A model generated the notes under the pieces. That model did not search any database. It was given only the letters and a program-made list of their open reading frames with translations, and had not been told where the DNA came from. Both the position numbers and the translations under genes were made by a program. From assembly GCA_020442425.1 (NCBI GenBank), contig JAGRKB010000019.1:1-34032 (forward strand): a stretch of 34,032 nucleotides of DNA, read 5' to 3'. Source of the DNA: Alphaproteobacteria bacterium. GTDB taxonomy: Bacteria > Pseudomonadota > Alphaproteobacteria > Micavibrionales > Micavibrionaceae. This document shows positions 7,410 to 15,096 of this stretch, one piece after another. Each line of letters opens with the position of its first letter. Within the stretch, counting starts at the first letter, position 1.

Positions 7410-7634
7410 TTAGGCGAATACCAAGTAGAAAGCGATCAGCAAAGCGAAAATACCAAGAGCTTCTGTAACAGCAAATGTAAACATGAACTTTTTGTTCAAA
7501 AGATCAGCTGCACCTGGGTTGCGACCTACAGCTTCATTATAAGCAGCAAAGATTTTACCCAGACCCAAGGCCACACCGGCCAAAGGCAGAAGAGCAATCG
7601 CACCAGCCAACATTTTTACAGCTTCGAGTTCCAT
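7410..7634 (-). CDS. atpE: ATP synthase F0 subunit c (AtpE)
   Basis: A 74-residue two-helix proteolipid forming the rotating c-ring. The polar loop GRNPGAAD (R38, N39, P40) and the ion-binding carboxylate E58 in VTEALGIF are clear. Helix 1 carries G20, G24 and G26, with alanine at the fourth position of the usual glycine series and a proline at residue 16. No residues suggest sodium use, so proton coupling is the default inference. The ATG has AAGGAACG ahead of it. Intergenic gaps of 64 bp upstream and 48 bp downstream are the widest in the operon, as is common around this highly expressed subunit. Confidence 0.96.
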   Translation of the reverse strand: MELEAVKMLAGAIALLPLAGVALGLGKIFAAYNEAVGRNPGAADLLNKKFMFTFAVTEALGIFALLIAFYLVFA

Positions 7635-7698
7635 ATTTTACGTTCCTTTTTGTTTGGTTTACGTTAGTTAAAAATTTTATTCCGCATGCCTATAAAAC

Positions 7699-8451
7699 TT
7701 AGTGATCTATTTCGATCGTATCTTTTAAGTAGATACAAGCCAAAACAGCAAACACATAAGCCTGAATAAAGGCAATGAAGAATTCAAAACCGATCATGAC
7801 GATATTAAAGGCTACAGGTAATAGGGAACCTGCCCAAGCCAAACCGCCCATTGATGCAAACATAATCGCAAATCCGGCAATCACTTTCATCAAAACGTGA
7901 CCGGCAACCATATTTGCAAATAAACGAACAGATAGAGTGACTGGACGACTGATAAAGGAAACCAACTCAATCAAAACCACAAGCCACAAGAGCCAACCCG
8001 GAACCCCCGGAGGCACAAACAAATGAAAGAAATGGGCGCCGTGACGGATAATGCCCACAATCAATACAATAAAGAAAACTAATAAAGCCAGAGCAGCTGT
8101 AACGGCTAAATGACTGGTATAAGTAAAAGAGTAGGGAACCATACCCAGCATATTTCCGACAATGACAACCATAAATAGGGTAAAGATCAGCGGAAAATAT
8201 TCTTTTCCCTTTTGACCAATATTGTCAGTAATCAAGTTCTCAACAAAACCGTAAATCTCTTCACCAACTAGTTGAATACGACCAGGTACCAAAGATTTGC
8301 GACTGGACGCAACACCGAGAAGTATCAAAGAGCAAATCGCTCCTATAACCATCCAGAGCGAGGAGTTTGTAAAAGATAAATCTATCCCGCCAGGCATCCA
8401 TTGGAGAATAGGGGATATTTGAAACTGATGCATCGGATCATGAGTGGCCAA
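7699..8451 (-). CDS. atpB: ATP synthase F0 subunit a (AtpB)
   Basis: A 250-residue polytopic membrane protein that forms the two proton half-channels beside the c-ring. The essential stator arginine is R176 in LSVRLFANMVAGH, and the C-terminal helix FIAFIQAYVFAVLACIYL is typical. About five to six hydrophobic segments are visible. The start codon is TTG at 8451, supported by GAGG about 9 nt before it; an in-frame ATG lies six codons further in. It follows atpI by 28 bp. Confidence 0.96.
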   Translation of the reverse strand: MATHDPMHQFQISPILQWMPGGIDLSFTNSSLWMVIGAICSLILLGVASSRKSLVPGRIQLVGEEIYGFVENLITDNIGQKGKEYFPLIFTLFMVVIVGNMLGMVPYSFTYTSHLAVTAALALLVFFIVLIVGIIRHGAHFFHLFVPPGVPGWLLWLVVLIELVSFISRPVTLSVRLFANMVAGHVLMKVIAGFAIMFASMGGLAWAGSLLPVAFNIVMIGFEFFIAFIQAYVFAVLACIYLKDTIEIDH

Positions 8452-8479
8452 GGTTTAAGTCCTCTTTGGTCAAGCTATT

Positions 8480-8836
8480 TCAGTTTGTTCCGTTTTCTTC
8501 GAAATTCGCGCTTTGTTTAGCCTGTTTTTGATCATCTTGCAACCGTTTTGAATCAAGTGGGGTTGCGATATTTTGGCTCGATTTATAAATAGCCCAAAAA
8601 CCCGCCAAAACACCAAGAAAAGCAAGGGTTATAAAGAAAAACGGACCTGTTCCTGCCAGATAATCAATCCCGATACCGATCCCTCCACAAACAATTGGAG
8701 TTGCGATAAGCTCGTAAGCTCGTCCCAAGTCACTCTTTTCTTGGTGATCTTCTGACTTTTTCGATTCGGAATCACGCCCTAACTCCTTTTTTAGGTCTTC
8801 GAGGCGGTCTTGAATATTTTTTATTGGTTCGGTCAT
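8480..8836 (-). CDS. atpI: AtpI/AtpZ-type ATP synthase assembly protein
   Basis: A 118-residue protein with a charged N-terminus (about 1-38), two transmembrane helices (about 42-60 and 67-88: ELIATPIVCGGIGIGIDY, then FFFITLAFLGVLAGFWAIY) and a charged tail. The GxxxGxGxDY pattern in helix 1 is characteristic of the AtpI/AtpZ family, which helps c-ring assembly or magnesium supply to the synthase. First gene of the F0 operon. The Shine-Dalgarno is weak (AAGAAAAATA before ATG). Upstream DNA is very AT-rich and probably holds the operon promoter. Confidence 0.88.
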   Translation of the reverse strand: MTEPIKNIQDRLEDLKKELGRDSESKKSEDHQEKSDLGRAYELIATPIVCGGIGIGIDYLAGTGPFFFITLAFLGVLAGFWAIYKSSQNIATPLDSKRLQDDQKQAKQSANFEENGTN

Positions 8837-8880
8837 TATTTTTCTTGAATTTATATATATAAATATGATCTTCTATATAT
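8837..8880. promoter_or_regulatory. AT-rich intergenic region upstream of the ATP synthase operon
   Basis: Almost pure A/T, containing a perfect 16-bp palindrome (8849-8864). Several TATA-like hexamers occur on both strands, but I cannot pick a single -35/-10 pair. It probably holds the atpI promoter on the minus strand and possibly one for the plus-strand pocket. Confidence 0.35.
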
Positions 8881-9204
8881 ATGCATATGACTTATCATTT
8901 CATTACAAAAGCCATAGCACCGGTAGTACTAGCGATTACTGAAGCCCTCTGCCCATATGCAATTGGTGAGGTTACAGAACTCGTCCTACCAGAACAAGCT
9001 CCCATTGTACAGATGGCTAAAAATCCTCATGACAATGAAAATGCTTCGCTTTGCTATGAGTTTTATAAAAAACGACTTCAGGATGCCTGCACACGCGTTA
9101 CTGTCGGCTCCAACAACATAATGGTGGCAACAGGAGAAATAGCAACTCCCTTAAATCTTAGTAAAGCCACATACAAACCCCCAGATTTTTATTTTCAAAC
9201 ATAG
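8881..9204 (+). CDS. Hypothetical small protein, doubtful gene
   Basis: An open frame of 107 codons that I do not recognise. A mildly hydrophobic N-terminal stretch (about residues 7-29, with AIAPVVLAITEALCPYAIG) could be a weak signal or membrane segment. The remainder is soluble-looking, with Cys at 24, 58 and 70. There are two possible ATGs (8881 and 8887) and no Shine-Dalgarno; the start abuts the AT-rich region upstream of atpI. It points the same way as the M48 gene, 97 bp downstream. Either it is a lineage-specific gene or the 465 bp between atpI and the M48 gene is non-coding. I see no other gene-like feature in that stretch. Confidence 0.4.
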   Translation: MHMTYHFITKAIAPVVLAITEALCPYAIGEVTELVLPEQAPIVQMAKNPHDNENASLCYEFYKKRLQDACTRVTVGSNNIMVATGEIATPLNLSKATYKPPDFYFQT

Positions 9205-9235
9205 AAGAACTTAAAAAAATTATTACCAACGGCAC

Positions 9236-9251
9236 CTGCATGCAAATGCAG
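9236..9251 (+). other. Small perfect hairpin with GCAA loop upstream of the M48 gene
   Basis: CTGCAT-GCAA-ATGCAG: a 6-bp perfect stem closed by a GNRA-type tetraloop, about 50 nt before the M48 start codon. It has no T-run, so it is not a terminator. It could be a leader structure or chance. Confidence 0.3.
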
Positions 9252-9301
9252 CAGAGGAAATGTGTACCTAAAAATCAAAAAACAAAAAAAGGTACAAGGA
9301 A

Positions 9302-10501
9302 ATGAGTACATATAAATTTAAGGATTGGGCTGTATTTGGAGTAAAATCATTAGCAACAGCAGCAATTGTTTCAATATCACTCACTATAGCGAGTCCATGG
9401 ATGCTAATTCCCGCAGGAATTATTACAGCAGCAGATCTAATTGCAAAATTAAGGAAAAAAAGTCTCTCAAAATCTATGCTATCGGAGCATGAAAAGGTTT
9501 ACACATATTCGCCAAAACTAGATGAAATATTTAAAGAATTGGCAGAAAAAACTGGTTACAAAGTAGAAGAGGTCGGTTTATCAGATTTCTGCATTGACAG
9601 AGAAAAATACAAAAAATCCAATCGAAAAAGAATATTTGAAGAAACCCAACAAGAGCTAAGCAAACTACAACATTCATTTAATGCAGGCGCCAATTCACTT
9701 GGCTCACCTTCTGTCATGATTACAAAAAACCTTTTAAGAGTACTAAATGATGAAGAAGAAAAGGCTGTTTTGGCTCATGAATTCGCTCATATAAAAGCAA
9801 ATGACTCAAAAGTTGCAATGCTACATCATGTGCCTGAAATATTTTCAGCGACGGCCAATATAATGACGACATGTCTTAGCCTAACCACTATAGGAATAAC
9901 CGGAGCATTATCTGCTTACTTGGGAGGAAGTTTGTTTTCAAAAATAATCACGAAGATACAAGACAAAGAAGGTCTTCTTAAAAATGATTACCCATTGCCA
10001 TCAATGGAAGCTGCACAACAAAAATATGATTTGGAGAAAAACTCAAAAGCTCTTACTTGGGCCTCAATACTGGCGGGCCTTGCTGTACAAAACCATCTAG
10101 CAGCAATACTCATAGCAACAACAGCTTCTCTCGAAGGTCTAGCAATCCTCACGACAGCAATTTTTAACCGCTCAAAAGAATATCGTGCTGATAGAGTTGC
10201 CATCGAACTTGGAGCTAATCCATTAGCTTTAATGACCGCACTAAAAAAAATGGATTTATATGCTGGACAAAATCAAATTAAGCCTACAGAAAAAAGAGAA
10301 TTTTCACTGACAGGCATGTGGAGGAAATTGACATCCTCTCACCCCACGACAGAAAAGCGCATAAAACGACTTGCTGATATAGCAATGGAAAGGGGGTTCA
10401 ATAAAAATATAGTAGCCAAAGTAGTGGATTTTACACCGACAAAACCAAGCTCAAATGACATGCCGCTTGATGGATTTATCAGAACTGCAATTAGTCTTTA
10501 G
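9302..10501 (+). CDS. HtpX-like M48 family membrane metalloprotease
   Basis: A 399-residue zinc protease of the M48 (HtpX/Ste24) type. The zinc site is complete: H159-E160-F-A-H163 in VLAHEFAHIKANDSK, with the third ligand E293 in SKEYRADRVA. The late SSHPTTEKRIKRL block is also typical of HtpX. Hydrophobic segments at about 13-47, 180-212 and 251-288 suggest an inner-membrane protein with a cytoplasmic catalytic face. HtpX degrades misfolded membrane proteins; that role is inferred here. It is longer than E. coli HtpX, with an extra basic region at about 97-120. AAAGG lies about 9 nt before the ATG. It is AT-rich and oriented against the flanking atp and smc operons, which suggests acquisition or local rearrangement. 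The substrate is unknown. Confidence 0.88.
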   Translation: MSTYKFKDWAVFGVKSLATAAIVSISLTIASPWMLIPAGIITAADLIAKLRKKSLSKSMLSEHEKVYTYSPKLDEIFKELAEKTGYKVEEVGLSDFCIDREKYKKSNRKRIFEETQQELSKLQHSFNAGANSLGSPSVMITKNLLRVLNDEEEKAVLAHEFAHIKANDSKVAMLHHVPEIFSATANIMTTCLSLTTIGITGALSAYLGGSLFSKIITKIQDKEGLLKNDYPLPSMEAAQQKYDLEKNSKALTWASILAGLAVQNHLAAILIATTASLEGLAILTTAIFNRSKEYRADRVAIELGANPLALMTALKKMDLYAGQNQIKPTEKREFSLTGMWRKLTSSHPTTEKRIKRLADIAMERGFNKNIVAKVVDFTPTKPSSNDMPLDGFIRTAISL

Positions 10502-10510
10502 AAATTTAGA

Positions 10511-10535
10511 AGTAAAACAGCGGATTATTCCGCTG
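10511..10535 (-). terminator. Rho-independent terminator overlapping the smc stop codon
   Basis: Minus strand CAGCGGA-ATAA-TCCGCTG (10535-10518) forms a perfect 7-bp stem whose loop contains the smc stop codon (10527-10525), followed by TTTTAC. It would end the dsbA-like/smc transcript and prevent read-through against the convergent M48 gene, which stops at 10501. Confidence 0.7.
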
Positions 10536-13500
10536 CATCCAAGAAGTCAAGTTCGCCCTGAAGGTCAACAGAGACCAACTGAGAAACGCCACGCTCGGAC
10601 ATTGTAACACCGTAGAGGCGATCCATACGAGCCATTGTCAAGCGATGGTGAGTAATAATAATAAAGCGTGTTCTACACTTTTGAACAATTTCTTCAAGCA
10701 TCGTACAAACACGATCCACGTTGGCATCATCCAAAGGCGCGTCAATCTCGTCAAGAACGCATATAGGAGCGGGGTTCGTCAAGAACATCGCAAAAATCAA
10801 TGCAGTGGACGCCATGGTCTTCTCTCCACCAGAAAGAAGAGAAAGAGACTGCAATGATTTGCCCGGAGGCTGCGCAAAAATTTCCAGCGACGCTTCCAAC
10901 GGATCATCCGAGTCAACAAACGCCAAGTGGGCAGTTCCACCACCAAATAGGCGGGTGAATAGAGTCTGAAAATGTCCATTCACCGTATCAAATGCTTGCT
11001 GTAAACGCTCACGTGCTTCCTTGTTAAGCTTATGAATTCCACCACGCAATTCTTCAATCGCTTGAGTAAGATCTGCGCGCTCTTGAGATAGTTTGGCAAG
11101 TTGCTGTTCGACCTCTTGCGCCTCGACATCCGCACGCAAGTTTACAGGGCCCATTCCATCACGCTCACGGATCAAACGATCTCGTTTCCCGCGAATTTTA
11201 TCAATAGGCTCTGAATTAAGTTTTTCCAAATCCATCTCGGAGCTTTCCCACAACTCATCAGGAGTCATAGAGAACTGATCTTCGATAGACTGGCGGATAA
11301 TCTCGATAGAACCACTTGCAGCTTCCATAGTAGCCTGAGCCTTGGCACGCGCTTCACGCGTCTCCATCAAAAGACCTTCGGCAAGCTTCAATTCATGATT
11401 GGTTTCTGCTAAAGTTTTTTCTGCCATCGCCAAAGCATCGGATGCTTCGTTTTTGGCATTCTCCATGGTTTTTAGATTATCCAACAAAGCCAAACGCTGT
11501 TGCGTAATTTCTTCAGGACGAGAAGAAATGCTGTCCATCTTCTCTTTCAAAGCAGCTTCACGCTCTTCTAACTGTTTCAATCGGTCTTTGGCACGAATAA
11601 CACGATTGCTTAGGCTAATGCGTTCATCAGAGATTGCTCTCAAGCGTGCTTCACGACGACGAACACCCTGTTGAAAGACTTCCAAAGCAGCAGAGGCTTC
11701 ACTCAAAGCAGCCTGAGCCGCCGCCAAAGCAAGTTTGCGTTGTTCAACCTCAAGATTTTGCTTTGCCAAAGATTCATCATCAAAAGATTGCAAAGATGTT
11801 TGGTGAGAAAAGACTGCCGCTTCCAAGCGTTCTATATCTTCATTCGCAATGCTTAAAGCTTCTTCTTGCTTTGCAATCTCGGATTCCATGCTGGCGCGTT
11901 TTTCAATGGCTCGCTGCAATTCTGTGCGTTTATTGGCCAGATTGCGATCAGCCGCACGAGCCTCTTGCTCTGCAATTTGAACCGATTGGCGATTTTCCTG
12001 AACAGATGTCTGAGCAAGGCGTAAAGCCTCTTCTGCCTTAGAGAAAGCAGACTGGGCTTGAGGAAGTTCGGATTGTAATTCCTCTAGTCTGTTTTTATTT
12101 TTCAACCGAATAGCATTGCGATCCATAGCCTTTGCACGAATGCGCAAACCGTCCCAACGCCAATAAGCACCTTCTTTGGAAACCAAAGATTGGCCGGGCT
12201 TCAACTGGGGAGCAGCAGATTCACCCTGTTCATCATTCTCGACATAACCAATAAATGCAAGAGCGGTGGAAAGAGCCTCAGGAGCTTTAATATGAGGACG
12301 TAAAGCTTGAACCCCAACAGGGAATAACGGAATGTCGACGGCAGATGAACCAGACCAAAAAGCTGGAGCATCAGCCTCGGTGGACGCCATAATCGTATCG
12401 CCAAGAGCTTTGGAAAGAGCAGCTTCAAAGCCTTCATCTGCTTTAACTTCTTCCAAAACAGGACGGAATCCTGATTGAGACTCGGACTTTAAAACACTCT
12501 CAAGAGCATTAACCTCAGTCTGAATTTTAGACTGGGCCTCACGTGCGGTTTGTTGAGCTGCACGAGCCTCTTCCAAAATATGCTGTGATTTATCCAATGC
12601 CTCGCGGGAAGCAGCCTCAACATCTCTTTTTGAAACGAGATCAGCCTCCATAGACTCAATATCTGAAGTAATACCTTCTATAGGAGTTGCAGCTTCTTGC
12701 TGTGCGCGTTTGGCAGCAATTTGCTCCCGCAAACTTTCAACACGATTTTTAACTGCATTTAGGCGATTTTCATCTTGAGCCATTTGTGAATCAAGAGAGG
12801 CTCTAGTAGCCTTAAGGCTAGCAGCTTGTTCCAAAGTTGCCTGATAATTTTCCTGAATGCGCATAACATCCAGTTCTTTTTCACCACGTTCATTGGTTAG
12901 CCGCGTAATCTCTTCTTCGGTATTGGATTGCGCCTGAAGTTCTTTTTCTTCAAGTTCCAGTCTTTCAAGAGTAGAAGAGCTTTCATGAGAAGATTGTTCC
13001 TCATGTGCGCGGTCATTCGTAACATTTTCAATGCCTGATTTAATCTCTTCAATTTGAGAGGTTAAACGTTGCTCTTCATCATCCAAACGTCGCATTTCAA
13101 AATTTTGAGCTTGCCAAGCGGCAGCAGTTTCTGCTTGTTTTTCTCGCAAAGGAGGCAATGCCTCACTACGTTCAATTTGCAAACGGTTCAATTCTGCAAC
13201 ACGTCCCATACGTTCAGCAACCAGAGTCTCGGAGCTGTTATATTCTTCTTCAGCTTCGGATTTCATGGTGCGAGCAATCATCCACTCTGCAAGGGCAAGC
13301 TTAGTCTCCAAAGTCTTGATTTCAGCAGAAATATTTTTGTATCGCGTTGCCTGACGGCTTTGACGTTTCAAAGAATCCAGTTGTGTTTCCAAGCCTGAAA
13401 TTACATCTTGCAAACGAGCAAGATTAGCATCAGCTGCTTTCAATCGTAACTCTGCCTCATGACGACGTACATAAAGACCCGACACACCGGCTGACTCTTC

Positions 13501-13995
13501 CAAAACTTGACGACGTTCAGCAGGCTTGGCATTAATAATAGCAGAAATACGACCCTGAGAAACGATAGCAGCAGAGTGAGCCCCAATCGCCATATCGGCA
13601 AACAACATCTGCACATCACGTGCCCGAACAGGTTTACTGTTCACATAGTAGCTAGAGCCCATATCTTTTTCGATACGACGAACCACTTCAATTTCATCTA
13701 CAGAATTGAACAAAGCCGGCGCCGTACGTTCACGGTTATCAAGAACAACAGAAACTTCGGCAGAATTGCGGGCAGGGCGGGAACTTGTACCGCTGAAGAT
13801 TACATCCTCCATACCTGAACCGCGAAGCCTTTTGGCTGATGTTTCTCCCATCACCCAAGACAATGCTTCAACAAGGTTTGATTTTCCACAACCGTTTGGC
13901 CCGACAATACCTGTCAAACCCGGCCCTATATCTAAGTCGGATTTATCAACGAAGGATTTAAAACCATGTAGGCGTAGGCGGCTAAAATTGGACAT
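10525..13995 (-). CDS. smc: Chromosome segregation protein SMC
   Basis: A 1156-residue SMC ATPase, the core of condensin, which extrudes DNA loops and organises the nucleoid with ScpA/ScpB. Walker A is G32-PNGCGK-S39, the Q-loop is Q147 in SQGRI, two long coiled-coil arms span about 175-505 and 630-1000, and the hinge lies at about 508-625. The signature LSGGE is at 1054-1058, followed by Walker B with D1082-E1083 in VLDEIDAPLDD and the switch histidines in ITHHR. Length is usual for bacterial SMC. The stop codon lies within a terminator hairpin. It follows the DsbA-like gene by 46 bp, an arrangement seen in other alphaproteobacteria; scpA and scpB are not in this window. Confidence 0.97.
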   Translation of the reverse strand: MSNFSRLRLHGFKSFVDKSDLDIGPGLTGIVGPNGCGKSNLVEALSWVMGETSAKRLRGSGMEDVIFSGTSSRPARNSAEVSVVLDNRERTAPALFNSVDEIEVVRRIEKDMGSSYYVNSKPVRARDVQMLFADMAIGAHSAAIVSQGRISAIINAKPAERRQVLEESAGVSGLYVRRHEAELRLKAADANLARLQDVISGLETQLDSLKRQSRQATRYKNISAEIKTLETKLALAEWMIARTMKSEAEEEYNSSETLVAERMGRVAELNRLQIERSEALPPLREKQAETAAAWQAQNFEMRRLDDEEQRLTSQIEEIKSGIENVTNDRAHEEQSSHESSSTLERLELEEKELQAQSNTEEEITRLTNERGEKELDVMRIQENYQATLEQAASLKATRASLDSQMAQDENRLNAVKNRVESLREQIAAKRAQQEAATPIEGITSDIESMEADLVSKRDVEAASREALDKSQHILEEARAAQQTAREAQSKIQTEVNALESVLKSESQSGFRPVLEEVKADEGFEAALSKALGDTIMASTEADAPAFWSGSSAVDIPLFPVGVQALRPHIKAPEALSTALAFIGYVENDEQGESAAPQLKPGQSLVSKEGAYWRWDGLRIRAKAMDRNAIRLKNKNRLEELQSELPQAQSAFSKAEEALRLAQTSVQENRQSVQIAEQEARAADRNLANKRTELQRAIEKRASMESEIAKQEEALSIANEDIERLEAAVFSHQTSLQSFDDESLAKQNLEVEQRKLALAAAQAALSEASAALEVFQQGVRRREARLRAISDERISLSNRVIRAKDRLKQLEEREAALKEKMDSISSRPEEITQQRLALLDNLKTMENAKNEASDALAMAEKTLAETNHELKLAEGLLMETREARAKAQATMEAASGSIEIIRQSIEDQFSMTPDELWESSEMDLEKLNSEPIDKIRGKRDRLIRERDGMGPVNLRADVEAQEVEQQLAKLSQERADLTQAIEELRGGIHKLNKEARERLQQAFDTVNGHFQTLFTRLFGGGTAHLAFVDSDDPLEASLEIFAQPPGKSLQSLSLLSGGEKTMASTALIFAMFLTNPAPICVLDEIDAPLDDANVDRVCTMLEEIVQKCRTRFIIITHHRLTMARMDRLYGVTMSERGVSQLVSVDLQGELDFLDAAE

Positions 13996-14041
13996 GTCGC
14001 GGTCTGACCTTATTTTTAAAATGTTTAGTTGTAATTGTTAA

Positions 14042-14926
14042 TTACTCCGCTGTTTCACCACCGAGCAAAGTATCAAAGGTAGATACAAAGAACTCGTAAG
14101 GCTGGTGGCCAACAATAACTTTCTCCCCACCATTAACAATGAAAGTAGGAGTAGATGCTATTTGATATGCCTCTCCGGCAAGTTTCATATCGGCAATAAT
14201 TCGTTTTTGCAGATCTGTGTTTTGTATACAGGCAGAAATTTCATCTTCGCTCATACCGGCCAATTTGGCATATTGAATAAGCTTGTCCTGATAATCTCCT
14301 GAATAAGCCCAGTCTTGTTGTTTTTCGAACAACAAAGACATAAAAGGAACAAAACGATCCTCGGGCATGCAGCGCAAAACCGCTGAACCAATAACGGCAG
14401 GTTGGTTTAAAGGATATTCCTTGAATATGAACTGAACTTTTCCTGTGTCGATGTATGCTTCCTTTATTTTTTCAAGATCGACAGTGTGAAAAGCGGCGCA
14501 GTGCCCACAAGTCAGAGAAGAATATTCAACAACTTTAATTGGGGCATCATCGCTACCCAAGACTCTGTCACCCATCATAGCAGCAATAGCAGGGTCATCC
14601 GTGGTATCTACAGCGACTGGATAATTGACATCAGGGATAGGCAGCGTTTTTGTTTCAACAACAACAGGAGCTGAACTCTCAGGAGCGTCATTTGTAATAA
14701 CATCAACTTGTTCGACTAGAGTATTTTGATCGGAAGTAGCCTCTTCCTCAGCAGTCTCTTCTGCCTCAGCCTGTAGGGCTTGATTTTTTAAATCAACTAC
14801 AGAAGGGTTGGCGTCAGGAGATGGTGGGAAATCCTTCATCTCATTCATAAAGAAATAAACAGCTGCCGCGATCACCGCAATCGCTAGCACAATAACAATC
14901 TTTGAAGATCCTTTATTTTCCAACAT
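14042..14926 (-). CDS. Membrane-anchored DsbA-like thiol:disulfide oxidoreductase
   Basis: 294 residues. An N-terminal membrane anchor (about 9-27) is followed by an acidic, Ala/Glu/Thr-rich linker (about 30-110) and a DsbA-type thioredoxin domain (about 115-290). The active site is C140-G-H-C143 in SSLTCGHCAAFH, and the cis-proline loop is T259-P260 in ASTPTFIVNG. Further cysteines at 186 and 233 could form a structural pair. The family oxidises or reshuffles disulfides in periplasmic proteins; which of the two is not decidable from sequence. The FKEYPLN segment is typical of alphaproteobacterial DsbA homologues next to smc. The ATG has a strong GAGGAGAAGG upstream, directly preceded by a small hairpin. 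A promoter candidate and operator-like repeat lie in the 170 bp before the gene. Confidence 0.92.
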   Translation of the reverse strand: MLENKGSSKIVIVLAIAVIAAAVYFFMNEMKDFPPSPDANPSVVDLKNQALQAEAEETAEEEATSDQNTLVEQVDVITNDAPESSAPVVVETKTLPIPDVNYPVAVDTTDDPAIAAMMGDRVLGSDDAPIKVVEYSSLTCGHCAAFHTVDLEKIKEAYIDTGKVQFIFKEYPLNQPAVIGSAVLRCMPEDRFVPFMSLLFEKQQDWAYSGDYQDKLIQYAKLAGMSEDEISACIQNTDLQKRIIADMKLAGEAYQIASTPTFIVNGGEKVIVGHQPYEFFVSTFDTLLGGETAE

Positions 14927-14939
14927 AAATCCTTCTCCT

Positions 14940-14952
14940 CACACAAAGTGTG
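14940..14952 (-). other. Hairpin abutting the dsbA-like ribosome-binding site
   Basis: Minus strand CACAC-TTT-GTGTG runs straight into GAGGAGAAGG and the ATG at 14926. A five-pair stem this close to the ribosome site could modulate initiation; no further support. Confidence 0.35.
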
Positions 14953-14963
14953 ATTTTCATAAA

Positions 14964-14995
14964 CTGGGTATAGCCCAGACACCAATAATTTCCAA
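14964..14995 (-). promoter_or_regulatory. Candidate promoter with inverted repeat at the -10, for the dsbA-like gene
   Basis: Minus strand TTGGAA (14995-14990), a 17-nt spacer, then TATACC (14972-14967), each 4 of 6 matches. The -10 sits inside the perfect inverted repeat CTGGG-CTATA-CCCAG (14978-14964), which could act as an operator. Context is right: the terminator of the upstream gene ends just before it. Confidence 0.35.
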
Positions 14996-15033
14996 GAATT
15001 AAAACGATATGACGCGAAAAACAGTCAAATTTC

Positions 15034-15058
15034 AAATAAAACCCGAAATTTAAGCGGG
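15034..15058 (-). terminator. Possible terminator after the OmpA-domain gene
   Basis: Minus strand CCCG (15058-15055) pairs with CGGG (15045-15042) across a 9-nt loop, followed by TTTTATTT. The short four-pair stem makes this weak, but it lies 39 bp after the stop codon in the expected place. Confidence 0.4.
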
Positions 15059-15096
15059 CTTATCCACATAAGACTTTAAACAAAAAGCCTGCATTA

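Noticed and set aside
8849..8864. A perfect 16-bp palindrome as an operator
   Set aside because: It consists only of A and T with internal TA repeats, where palindromes arise easily by chance.
11634..12041. Long plus-strand ORFs inside smc
   Set aside because: They are antisense frames of a well-conserved coiled-coil gene with no ribosome site or family resemblance.
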